Shown here piece by piece: positions 16,034 through 22,049 of a DNA stretch of 23,385 bases. Positions within the stretch are counted from its first letter, which is position 1. Each line of letters starts with the position of its first letter. The DNA lies in IMG/VR virus record IMGVR_UViG_3300046370_000191, positions 1 to 23,385 of that record. One strand, given 5' to 3'. A program made the position numbers and the translations under genes. The notes beneath the pieces were generated by a model. That model was not told the DNA's origin and searched no databases. It was given only the letters and a program-made list of their open reading frames with translations. The DNA is from a virus.

Positions 16034-16378
16034 TTACTCAGCGTTTGCAGCAGTCAGAACAACGCTGTTGCGACCCACCTTGATGTCAAACTTTGCGCCA
16101 GGTTCCAGACCCAGTTCGCTGACATATGCGCTGCCGATTAGCAGCTTGCCATCTTTTTGGATCTTGGTCTGATGCGTTAGCTTGCGACCCATCCGCTTTT
16201 CGGTCTTTAGAACAAGACCTTTTGCGGCGAGCAAGGCTTCATAAAACTCGGTGAACTTGATGCGCTCACCTTGTCCATCAGGACGCTCAGTAACGTAACC
16301 ACATGCACGCACCAAGTCGGATTTAGACAGATGCGTACCCTCGCGACATTTTGCGAGCAAATCAGCGCCTTCGAGCAT
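16034..16378 (-). CDS. Cyanobacterial-type AbrB transcriptional regulator (cyAbrB-like)
   Basis: A 114-residue protein starting MLEGADLLAKCREGTHLSKS. It has the two-part layout of cyanobacterial AbrB proteins. The N-terminal part has LSKSDLVRACGYV followed by KFTEFYEALLAAKGL. The C-terminal AbrB-like DNA-binding part has GRKLTHQTKIQKDGKLLIG followed by YVSELGLEPGAKFDIKVG. Length fits host proteins of this family (about 110-130 residues). Known of the family: these are small, abundant regulators of carbon and nitrogen genes in cyanobacteria. Here the gene is embedded between the mini-ORFs and the portal gene, on the late strand. It may alter host transcription or regulate phage genes. This is the best single host clue in the window. 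Confidence 0.85.
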   Translation of the reverse strand: MLEGADLLAKCREGTHLSKSDLVRACGYVTERPDGQGERIKFTEFYEALLAAKGLVLKTEKRMGRKLTHQTKIQKDGKLLIGSAYVSELGLEPGAKFDIKVGRNSVVLTAANAE

Positions 16379-16419
16379 GTTTCAATAAACAGAACTCGAC
16401 TAAGTTACACCTGAGGCAA

Positions 16420-16554
16420 TCAATTGTCTAGTGTTTTGTCTTTGATGATTTTGGCCGTGCCGTTGGCATTGACCTTGATCACTTGATGCTTGCGTGGTTC
16501 GCCATTTTTTGGCTGCAGCATCCGGCCGACCGCTGTGACTTTAGGCTTCGTCAT
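16420..16554 (-). CDS. 44-residue basic mini-protein of unknown function
   Basis: An ORF starting MTKPKVTAVGRMLQPKNGEP and ending KIIKDKTLDN. Its ATG lies within the last codons of the upstream 46-residue ORF (14-base overlap). Basic, with a possible small beta unit (QVIKVNANGTAKII). No recognised family. It helps fill the 339-base stretch between the very basic protein and the AbrB gene. Tight overlap and protein-like composition support it. Confidence 0.55.
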   Translation of the reverse strand: MTKPKVTAVGRMLQPKNGEPRKHQVIKVNANGTAKIIKDKTLDN

Positions 16555-16681
16555 CGTCAACCTCAAACAGGCTTTCGATCAGTTCGGCTTTAGTAATTTC
16601 AAGGGCACCGACCATTTCAATGAGCGATACCCCTTCCTGTTCAGCGATCAGGTCGTTCAGCTTGGTGAGGAATGATTCCAT
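16541..16681 (-). CDS. 46-residue acidic mini-protein of unknown function
   Basis: An ORF starting MESFLTKLNDLIAEQEGVSL and ending ESLFEVDDDEA. It is acidic and strongly helical, with a heptad-like Leu/Ile pattern. It lies 36 bases after the stop of the basic 372-residue protein and overlaps the next mini-ORF. The opposite charge of the two neighbours is noticeable, but binding between them is speculation. No clear Shine-Dalgarno. Confidence 0.6.
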   Translation of the reverse strand: MESFLTKLNDLIAEQEGVSLIEMVGALEITKAELIESLFEVDDDEA

Positions 16682-16717
16682 AACGGAAGCATGTAGCGGC
16701 TGAACTATAGATCAGAT

Positions 16718-17836
16718 TTAACGCATTGACCTTGGCAACCTAAAACCACGGCGCGTTTTGTTGACTGATTTCAAGGCTTGCTTCGGATCCTTGTAAAACT
16801 CAAGGGCTCTTTCAGCGCGAAGATTGCCGCGTGTCATCTTTTGAGAAGGTCGCCTGATCATGGTTGATCCTGGCTTGTTACGGGTGTCAGCAGTACGGGC
16901 AAGGTTTGCTTGTGCTCGTTGCTCACGGCCAGCCCTCGTCAGCAACTTCACCTGTTGCGATGGTGCCATGCCTTTGATCGTGGCTTTTACCTCGCTGACT
17001 TTGCGGCCAGATTTAGCAGCGAAGTCCTTAGCAAGCTGATCGCCGTACTTGCCGCGAAGTGCTTTAGCGCGTGATTGATCAGACTTGAATTGCGCGTTGC
17101 GTGCTCGGCTTTCAGCGCGTTTAGTTGTGCGCTGCTGTGTGACGTTGCGGGTGATCTCACTGTCAAGGCGACGACCGCGTGAACCACGCATCGGCACGTT
17201 TACAGAAGCAGTGTCGCCGCGTCGCCGTGCTGCATTCTTCGCCGCAAGTCGTTGACTGGCTGCACGTCGTTCGCGTTGCGCTCTGATCGAGTTATCACGA
17301 CCAGGCAGCTGACCGGTTCTTGTGAAATCTTGCGCACGCTTCAACGTCAAAGAACGCTTAATCGCTTTGTCGTATTGACGCGGATTTGGCAAGTTTCCAT
17401 AACGAGTCATGTTCCGCAGGTTCGCTTCATTCACAGCGACCTTGCGATCAACGCGACGCGCAACAGTTCTCGGGTCATTGCCTTTGGTGCGTGGTTTGGC
17501 AACTGTTGATGCAGGACGTTGAGCACGAATCCGACGCGCTTTGGGTTGCGCAGGAATCACAGAGCCTCGATCAGCTATCAATCTGCGCTTGGCTGCAGTT
17601 CTGAGCTTCAGGCGATTTGTTGCCTGTTCGCGTGCGCTTGAAACTTTCGGCTTTTCAGTGCGCCTTGCCTTGATCGTGCTGCGCTTTGTCGTTCCACGCT
17701 TGGATTCACCAGGCGTTGCTTTCATCGTTTGCGCTTTGCGTTTATTGCCGCTTGCTGTTCTTAAACGACCGCCGCGAGCCGTTGCACCTGTGGTTGCAAA
17801 TCTGCCGCGATTGTCGCGTACATATCGACGGGCCAT
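16718..17836 (-). CDS. Very basic 372-residue protein between large terminase and portal block
   Basis: The protein starts MARRYVRDNRGRFATTGATA and is extremely rich in Arg and Lys along its whole length, with few acidic residues. Ser, Thr, Ala and Gln make up most of the rest. It has no recognisable enzyme motif, membrane segment or signal peptide. Only the C-terminal 130 residues look partly folded (AKALRGKYGDQLAKDFAAKS, then a helix and LEFYKDPKQALKSVNK). Proteins with a similar N-terminus are recalled from marine phages, always of unknown function. Its location in the packaging and head block and its charge suggest nucleic-acid binding, perhaps as an internal head protein. That is inference. 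Confidence 0.8.
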   Translation of the reverse strand: MARRYVRDNRGRFATTGATARGGRLRTASGNKRKAQTMKATPGESKRGTTKRSTIKARRTEKPKVSSAREQATNRLKLRTAAKRRLIADRGSVIPAQPKARRIRAQRPASTVAKPRTKGNDPRTVARRVDRKVAVNEANLRNMTRYGNLPNPRQYDKAIKRSLTLKRAQDFTRTGQLPGRDNSIRAQRERRAASQRLAAKNAARRRGDTASVNVPMRGSRGRRLDSEITRNVTQQRTTKRAESRARNAQFKSDQSRAKALRGKYGDQLAKDFAAKSGRKVSEVKATIKGMAPSQQVKLLTRAGREQRAQANLARTADTRNKPGSTMIRRPSQKMTRGNLRAERALEFYKDPKQALKSVNKTRRGFRLPRSMR

Positions 17837-17854
17837 GACTTGCAGCCGATTAAC

Positions 17855-19192
17855 TCAATAAATTCTAAAACCAGTACCACGTCCAGCCCGCATTTCCAAC
17901 AGGCTGAATTGTTTCCATACCAAGTAACCCAGCGCATCGACCATGTGGTCATACCCTGCGTCTTTATCTGGGTCGCCTGCTTCCGTATAAGACTGCAGTT
18001 CGAGGCACTCGATCAGCTTGGTGCAGTGCTTCGCTACTTGCAATCTGACTTCCCCTTTGCCGTTCTCCAAAGCAGCTTGAACAGTAGAAACCCGATCGCG
18101 GACGGGAGGATTTGACCGACCCGACTGGTTAATGAACCCATACGATTGCAATATTTCGATGTCAGTTCGTGTGGCGTTCGTGCTTCGATTTCCGCCTGAT
18201 GCGTCAGGGTAGATGTATATCTTGGATCTTTGCCCAGCTCGTCGTTTAATTTCTTGTGCGAGCGAATCGGTGTCATGACTGCCACTGATTTCATCGACAA
18301 TAAAAATCTTATCGCCGTCACGAACACCTATCACCGCCGACATGTTGCCGACGTTGAAATCTAGGCCAACATGCCATGGCTCGTCTTCATATTTTGCAGG
18401 CGTACAAAGGTGCTTTTCTCTATCGAACCTGTCGTAAACTTGGCCGGTGTTTAGGTTGACAAACTCCCCGTTCAGGTATGCCTGAAGCATCGTCGGATCG
18501 TAGTTTGCCTTTAGGCGTTCAATGAAGTCAGGCGGCAGATGTGGGTTGTCTTGCGTGCGCATACGAATCAACTTGCGATCCGTGCGCTGTTGTGCTTCAG
18601 GGCTGCCGAACTCGTTGTAGAGCCACCTAAAGCCTTCTGGCGTGCTTGCTACCGCAAACTGTCGAACATGACCAGACCGCAAGCGACCAAGGATTTTTGG
18701 AAATGCCTTCGCCGCTATTGAGTATTGAACTGTGTCCACCTCGTCAACGATGACGTGCGACAGGTTGACACCCACAATCCGTCCAACGTTCTCGTAACTG
18801 CGGCACAAGATATGCGTGTCACCCCCAGGCAAGTGCAGGGTGTAGTTCGGCAGTGGACTTGCGCGAAAGCTGTACGGGATCTCGTACTGCTCTAAGTAGG
18901 AATCGAATTCACTGATCCAAATGTCGCGGATCATCGGGCCAGTCGGCTCCATGACGCACCCGGTGAACCCTTGATTTGCAATCGCAAGGGACACAGCCTT
19001 GCAAAGCAGCGATCTGGTTTTACCTGCGCCATACCCGGCGCTAATCGCGAGGATTTCTGATTCTTGGTCTTCGACAAACGCAAGCTGACCTGGGTGTAGG
19101 TCGGCCTTCATGCGTTTAAGCAGCATGTCAGTGTCAAGGCCCGATGAATCACCGAGCACATGACCTAGCGGTGCAGCATCAAGGATTGACAT
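17855..19192 (-). CDS. terL: Terminase large subunit
   Basis: A 445-residue protein taken from the ATG at 19192 (MSILDAAPLGHVLGDS), which overlaps the upstream 53-residue ORF by 14 bases. A TTG 14 codons further upstream is also in frame but less likely. ATPase part: Walker A SAGYGAGKT (51-59), Walker B VIVDEVD (147-153) with catalytic Glu151, and coupling motif ASTPEG (about 182-187). Nuclease part: GLDFN with Asp278, YPDASG with Asp330, and the final DHMVDALGY with Asp415 and Asp419, giving an RNase H-like metal site. It powers DNA packaging and cuts the concatemer. The small terminase lies upstream and the portal two to five genes downstream, as usual. Confidence 0.96.
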   Translation of the reverse strand: MSILDAAPLGHVLGDSSGLDTDMLLKRMKADLHPGQLAFVEDQESEILAISAGYGAGKTRSLLCKAVSLAIANQGFTGCVMEPTGPMIRDIWISEFDSYLEQYEIPYSFRASPLPNYTLHLPGGDTHILCRSYENVGRIVGVNLSHVIVDEVDTVQYSIAAKAFPKILGRLRSGHVRQFAVASTPEGFRWLYNEFGSPEAQQRTDRKLIRMRTQDNPHLPPDFIERLKANYDPTMLQAYLNGEFVNLNTGQVYDRFDREKHLCTPAKYEDEPWHVGLDFNVGNMSAVIGVRDGDKIFIVDEISGSHDTDSLAQEIKRRAGQRSKIYIYPDASGGNRSTNATRTDIEILQSYGFINQSGRSNPPVRDRVSTVQAALENGKGEVRLQVAKHCTKLIECLELQSYTEAGDPDKDAGYDHMVDALGYLVWKQFSLLEMRAGRGTGFRIY

Positions 19193-19340
19193 TTCGCAGA
19201 CACGCCCCACGCAGCTGGGCACGCTTCTCTTCAATCAAGTGCATCGACGAAACAGTGCAACTCATGGTCACATCGTCGATCTTCATGAAGACGCGGTACA
19301 TGTCGTCTTCAGTTGGCTCGTACCAGAATTCTTCGGTCAT
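19179..19340 (-). CDS. 53-residue protein between small and large terminase genes
   Basis: An ORF starting MTEEFWYEPTEDDMYRVFMK and ending RGACLRNVNP. Its ATG overlaps the small terminase stop (ATGA) and its stop overlaps the large terminase start, so it fills the whole gap between the two. Acidic N-terminus, basic C-terminus, two cysteines. No known family recognised. Perfect coupling on both sides is the main evidence that it is translated; it might serve mainly to couple the two terminase genes. Confidence 0.65.
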   Translation of the reverse strand: MTEEFWYEPTEDDMYRVFMKIDDVTMSCTVSSMHLIEEKRAQLRGACLRNVNP

Positions 19341-19660
19341 GAACAGAGCTGTGCAAGTTTTGCGGCGGTGTTGATGGCACCCAGGGCGATGTGATATTGG
19401 CCTTTAGCGCGTGCTTCCTGCTGCAGGGTGGCGCATTGCGACAAGAGGTCTGCGACCATCTGCGGTCGTTCTAAGTCCCAATCAGCGCGAATCTGATCGC
19501 GTGCGAGGGCTAGATACTTGTCAACCGTCCGATCAGTTACCCCCCAGTGATCTGTCGCATATCGAATGCAGTCAGACCGACGACCACCGCTTGCAACGAT
19601 GCGAACGAATTCAGCAACGCGCAATTCAGTTTCTGCTTTGGTGGTATTTTTTGCAGCCAT
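19337..19660 (-). CDS. Terminase small subunit (putative)
   Basis: A 107-residue protein starting MAAKNTTKAETELRVAEFVR. Residues about 18-55 form a helix-turn-helix-like segment (SDCIRYATDHWGVTDRTVDK). It is followed by long helices (MVADLLSQCATLQQEARAKG, then ALGAINTAAKLAQL) that could form the oligomerisation core. The final INTAAKLAQL-type helix recurs in small terminases as I recall them. The gene is two genes upstream of the large terminase and linked to it by overlaps. It would recognise the packaging site and recruit the large subunit. The call rests on position and layout. Confidence 0.75.
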   Translation of the reverse strand: MAAKNTTKAETELRVAEFVRIVASGGRRSDCIRYATDHWGVTDRTVDKYLALARDQIRADWDLERPQMVADLLSQCATLQQEARAKGQYHIALGAINTAAKLAQLCS

Positions 19661-19675
19661 TAGTAACAGGCTTTC

Positions 19676-19695
19676 GCCCTAATGATAACTAGGGC
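19676..19695. promoter_or_regulatory. Inverted repeat upstream of the small terminase gene (possible operator)
   Basis: GCCCTA and TAGGGC form perfect 6-bp arms with an 8-base spacer, 16 bases before the small terminase ATG and in one of the few gaps of this region. On the minus strand the spacer holds TATCAT, a fair -10 hexamer, but no good -35 is seen. A binding site for a regulator such as the adjacent ribbon-helix-helix protein is possible. No T-run follows, so it is not a terminator. Confidence 0.4.
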
Positions 19696-19758
19696 TAATC
19701 AATAAATTGTGGACGATTGGGGTTGTTGCGGTCTTCGTAGAGCGCAAGGTGATAGTGA

Positions 19759-20034
19759 TCAAGTAGTTCCAGCAGTTCGCCCAGTTTCTTGTCGCATCTG
19801 ATGTGCGATTTCAACGATGGCGATCGCGGCGGCTTGCTCGGCTTGCTGTGCGGTAAATACACCATGGAAGCGTTTACGGATTGCGCCTGTGACGCGATGC
19901 AGTGCGCCGCTACCGAAGCCGGATGAACGCAGCAGTTGACGGATGATCTCTGAACGGGACACACCTTCCTGCCGTGCCATCCGGTCGTAAGTTTCGATGT
20001 CTTCAGGCGACAAACTAACTTTTACGTCTCTCAT
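19759..20034 (-). CDS. Ribbon-helix-helix (CopG/Arc-type) DNA-binding protein
   Basis: A 91-residue protein starting MRDVKVSLSPEDIETYDRMA. The strand VKVSLS, helix EDIETYDRMARQEG and second helix SRSEIIRQLLR are the complete ribbon-helix-helix fold in its usual 45 residues. The rest (GAIRKRFHGVFTAQQAEQAA) is helical. Such proteins bind operators as dimers of dimers and act as repressors. It overlaps the upstream gene by 20 bases. Its last residues (RQETGRTAGTT) look less protein-like than the +1 frame, which stays open into the following gap; see findings. A regulator of late or packaging genes is plausible. Confidence 0.8.
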   Translation of the reverse strand: MRDVKVSLSPEDIETYDRMARQEGVSRSEIIRQLLRSSGFGSGALHRVTGAIRKRFHGVFTAQQAEQAAAIAIVEIAHQMRQETGRTAGTT

Positions 20035-20245
20035 GAACCGATGCAGCGGTGAACAGATATTCCTTGATCATCTCAAGGTCTTTAGCGAAAGATGATACCA
20101 GAGCCATTGGTATTTGCCGCTGTTCGTCAAAGGCGTTGTCAGAAATTGCAGCAGCGGTTGCAAGGGCATCTTCCATGATCGTTTCTAGTTTTGCGATCAC
20201 GGGTTCTTGACGCTTGGAAACGTCGATCAAGTCGTTAAGCGGCAT
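20015..20245 (-). CDS. Unknown helical protein upstream of the ribbon-helix-helix gene
   Basis: About 76 residues from ATG 20245 (MPLNDLIDVSKRQEPVIAKL). This start has a GCGGA Shine-Dalgarno-like site and an 11-base overlap with the upstream gene. A longer form from ATG 20302 would add 19 residues (with a C-x-C) but overlap by 68 bases and lacks a ribosome site. The product is helical (ETIMEDALATAAAISDNAFD, then SSFAKDLEMIKEYLFTAA). No family recognised. It sits in the regulatory block and could partner with the DNA-binding protein, but nothing shows this. Confidence 0.7.
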   Translation of the reverse strand: MPLNDLIDVSKRQEPVIAKLETIMEDALATAAAISDNAFDEQRQIPMALVSSFAKDLEMIKEYLFTAASVHERRKS

Positions 20246-20750
20246 GGGACATCCGCAAGTCTTTGAGGATTCCTGAGGAAGCTGACAGTTGTCGTTTGAC
20301 ATTAGTAGCAGTGGCGTTTGTGGGTGTTGGTTGAAGCTGCTGTTGATTCATGAATGCAGCAGTTTCAAGCCATTGTTGTTTACGTCGCTGGTGCAGTTTG
20401 CGTGCGGTGTCTTTGTCGATTGAAATGCCTACAGAACGCGGCCCAGCATCGGTTTGCACCGTGATGGGTTCTGATGTCCCAGAGTCACGCAGACCACCGC
20501 GTGCGGTGCTGCCGTCTGGTGCGTAGATGGTGTAGGCGCACTTGCAATGACAAATCAGGGCAAGGTCTGCACCGCCTTGGCGGTGAAGTACACCGTCGAT
20601 GATTTCGGCGTCGTAATCCGGCAGGTACTCATTAACGAGACCGTCTGAATTACTGATGATTCCCGAATCGTTACAGGCGAAGCATTCGTGTGCGGGCGGC
20701 CGCCACGAAGTATCACGGCTTTGTGCAAGCCGTTTGTGATTTGCAGTCAT
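20235..20750 (-). CDS. Unknown protein with cysteine-rich, possibly zinc-binding N-terminus
   Basis: A 171-residue protein starting MTANHKRLAQSRDTSWRPPA. Residues 21-30 read HECFACNDSG, a C-x2-C-x-D-x-G knuckle like half a DnaJ-type zinc site. Residues 67-71 read CHCKC. Together they could hold one zinc ion. The middle has APDGSTARGGLRDSGTSEP. The C-terminal half is Gln/Thr/Ala-rich and likely flexible (MNQQQLQPTPTNATAT). Unknown function; the place next to the replication initiator suggests a replication or regulatory accessory. Confidence 0.7.
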   Translation of the reverse strand: MTANHKRLAQSRDTSWRPPAHECFACNDSGIISNSDGLVNEYLPDYDAEIIDGVLHRQGGADLALICHCKCAYTIYAPDGSTARGGLRDSGTSEPITVQTDAGPRSVGISIDKDTARKLHQRRKQQWLETAAFMNQQQLQPTPTNATATNVKRQLSASSGILKDLRMSHAA

Positions 20751-20757
20751 GACGCGA

Positions 20758-21114
20758 TCAGATCACCGTCTTGGTGTTGTGATTCGGGTCGGTGCTGTCT
20801 AAGTGTGCTTCGGGGCCGAAACCTTCAGCAGCGATCCGTTGATGAGGAAAGTCTGCCTGCGGTTTTTGGTCTGTATCGAAGGAATCAAACCAAGCGACCA
20901 GTTGATCGCGTGTCGCAGATCCTTTAGTGAGACGCAAATGGCGACGAATATCTGCCGGGTCATGAAAAAACCTGGCGGTGTTGCGGTAGTACAGAACGAA
21001 GGTCGGTGATGGACCTTCGCGTGAGATCAGCCGGTGAACCTGTAGGCCACCAGCCCGAAAGGTGTTCGGCTTCAAAATTGCTGCTTCCGCGCTCACGGAA
21101 GGGCTAAAAATCAA
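20758..21114 (-). CDS. Unknown 118-residue protein in the replication block
   Basis: The frame begins at a TTG (21114) overlapping the initiator stop, with a GTG six codons later (21096) as another possible start; neither has a clear ribosome site. The product contains GGLQVHRLISREGPSPTFVL, YYRNTARFFHDPADIRRHLR and QLVAWFDSFDTDQ. The FHDPADIRRHLR segment, followed by a helix, looks like a small DNA-associated or phage-specific domain, but I do not recognise a family. The C-terminus is polar (STDPNHNTKTVI). Coupled to both neighbours. Confidence 0.65.
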   Translation of the reverse strand: MIFSPSVSAEAAILKPNTFRAGGLQVHRLISREGPSPTFVLYYRNTARFFHDPADIRRHLRLTKGSATRDQLVAWFDSFDTDQKPQADFPHQRIAAEGFGPEAHLDSTDPNHNTKTVI

Positions 21115-21971
21115 AACGGGTCGTCCCCGTTCGGCGCATGATCACGCGGGTCGAATGGTTTTTCAACCCCTGAGGCACCGTTCTCAAGGAACGCTTCATA
21201 TTTGCCGTCTCGCAGCCAACGGAAGCAATCGGGGAACGTGGCCGCAAGTGCCCCTGGGGTGCGTTCTGCGCGTGACTGTTCGTTGACAGCAGCCTTTAGA
21301 GCGTCCTGCAAGGCGCTGTGAGGCGCTTGACGCAGTGCGATGGCGTATTCCTTCGCAGCTTTCGGTTTGGACTGCCCTGAAGCCTTTTTGTCGATGGCTT
21401 GGTATTGCTTCCAGAAGGCGCTGAACTCGTCGGTGTAGGTCGTGCGCTTGCGGGCTGTTTTGTTCGGAACTTGTTCCGTGCCTGCCTGCCGTTGGTTTCC
21501 GTTCGTCTCAGGCGTGTCAATACCGTCCAGCACCTGGAAACCAACAGTATTGGCTGTTGGTTTTATTTGTTTTAGTTGATTTGTTTTAGTTAGGGTGTCA
21601 GGCTGACACCCCCCCCGTGTCACTGTGACACTAGTGTCAGATTGACACCCCGGATCAACACTAGGTTTAGGGGGTGTCAGATTTACACCCCGGTTGTCCC
21701 ACACGCGGACTTCGTAGACGTTGCTGGTCTGCCCGTTTTCCGCAAATCGGTCGGTCTTCACCAGCCAGCCATCGGCTGCCAGTTGCTTTATGACGCGGAT
21801 CACCGTGCTACGCGAAAGCTGCGTGTCGTTCGCAATCCGCTCGTAGCTCGGGAAAATTTCCGGGTAATAGCTCTGCAGCACCCACAACACTGCAAGTTGG
21901 TTCGGTGCAAGGCGACCCCGTAACGCTGTTGGCAGCGCGACAAACGGGGTTTGCTCTGGAATGAATGACAT
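21111..21971 (-). CDS. Replication initiator / replisome-organiser-like winged-helix protein
   Basis: About 286 residues from ATG 21971 (MSFIPEQTPFVALPTALRGR). Starts further upstream (ATG 22055, TTG 22067) would overlap the previous gene and read through a hairpin. Residues about 18-75 form a winged helix-turn-helix of the HTH_36 type (NQLAVLWVLQSYYPEIFPSY, LSRSTVIRVIKQLAADGWL). A low-complexity linker follows. The C-terminal 110 residues (DEFSAFWKQYQAIDKK, PGALAATFPDCFRWLRDGKY) match the tail seen in phage replication proteins that load a helicase. The linker DNA holds four palindromic iterons and an AT-rich repeat, as in lambda gene O. An eight-G run (C on the plus strand, 21609-21616) lies in the coding frame. 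Confidence 0.8.
   Translation of the reverse strand: MSFIPEQTPFVALPTALRGRLAPNQLAVLWVLQSYYPEIFPSYERIANDTQLSRSTVIRVIKQLAADGWLVKTDRFAENGQTSNVYEVRVWDNRGVNLTPPKPSVDPGCQSDTSVTVTRGGCQPDTLTKTNQLKQIKPTANTVGFQVLDGIDTPETNGNQRQAGTEQVPNKTARKRTTYTDEFSAFWKQYQAIDKKASGQSKPKAAKEYAIALRQAPHSALQDALKAAVNEQSRAERTPGALAATFPDCFRWLRDGKYEAFLENGASGVEKPFDPRDHAPNGDDPF
21541..21560. repeat. Inverted repeat next to the AT-rich repeats
   Basis: CCAACAG (21541-21547) and CTGTTGG (21554-21560) are perfect 7-bp arms around TATTGG, immediately beside the AT-rich tandem repeat. On the plus strand a T-rich stretch follows, so it also resembles a weak rightward terminator. Its position suggests a part of the origin structure. Confidence 0.5.
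21565..21592. repeat. AT-rich tandem repeat, possible DNA-unwinding element
   Basis: Two 14-base copies of ATTTGTTTTAGTT(G/A) lie head to tail (21565-21578 and 21579-21592), identical in 13 of 14 positions. The stretch 21561-21592 is far richer in A and T than its surroundings. It lies between an inverted repeat and the iterons, the position of an unwinding element in iteron-type origins. Confidence 0.65.
21595..21688. repeat. Four palindromic 15-bp iterons, putative replication origin
   Basis: Four copies of GTGTCAnnnTGACAC occur at 21595-21609, 21617-21631, 21634-21648 and 21674-21688. Three have perfect 6-bp arms and the fourth has one mismatch (TTACAC). Copies 1, 3 and 4 are flanked by C-rich runs. 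They lie inside the linker of the winged-helix initiator gene and next to an AT-rich tandem repeat. The layout is that of iteron origins within an initiator gene, as in lambda O. Operator function is the alternative. Confidence 0.65.
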
Positions 21972-22018
21972 GGTATTTTCGGTGCGGGGTCGGCATACCC
22001 TGTGAGTTGCGTTTGGTT

Positions 22019-22049
22019 TGACGGTGTTGCCTACACCGTCATTTTTTTT
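22019..22049 (+). terminator. Hairpin with T-run, oriented rightward
   Basis: TGACGGTGT (22019-22027) and ACACCGTCA (22033-22041) form a perfect 9-bp stem with a 5-base loop, followed on the plus strand by eight T residues (22042-22049). This is an intrinsic terminator for rightward transcription, although the genes here are read leftward. It lies in the 67-base leader of the initiator gene; on the minus strand the same stem could influence its translation. Confidence 0.6.

Noticed and set aside
19820-19827. GCGATCGC, the HIP1 octamer abundant in many cyanobacterial genomes
   Set aside because: I noticed only one copy, so it is not usable as host evidence.
19695-19964. The full 89-codon ORF overlapping the ribbon-helix-helix gene
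   Set aside because: Its N-terminal half (MCPVQRSSVNCCVHPASVA) is a poor protein-like sequence opposite to the conserved fold; only the C-terminal part is kept as a possible frameshift product.
21609-21616. Run of eight C (G in the coding strand) as a phase-variation tract
   Set aside because: It joins two iteron flanks that are C-rich anyway, and there is no sign of an alternative frame being used; kept only as a note in the initiator entry.
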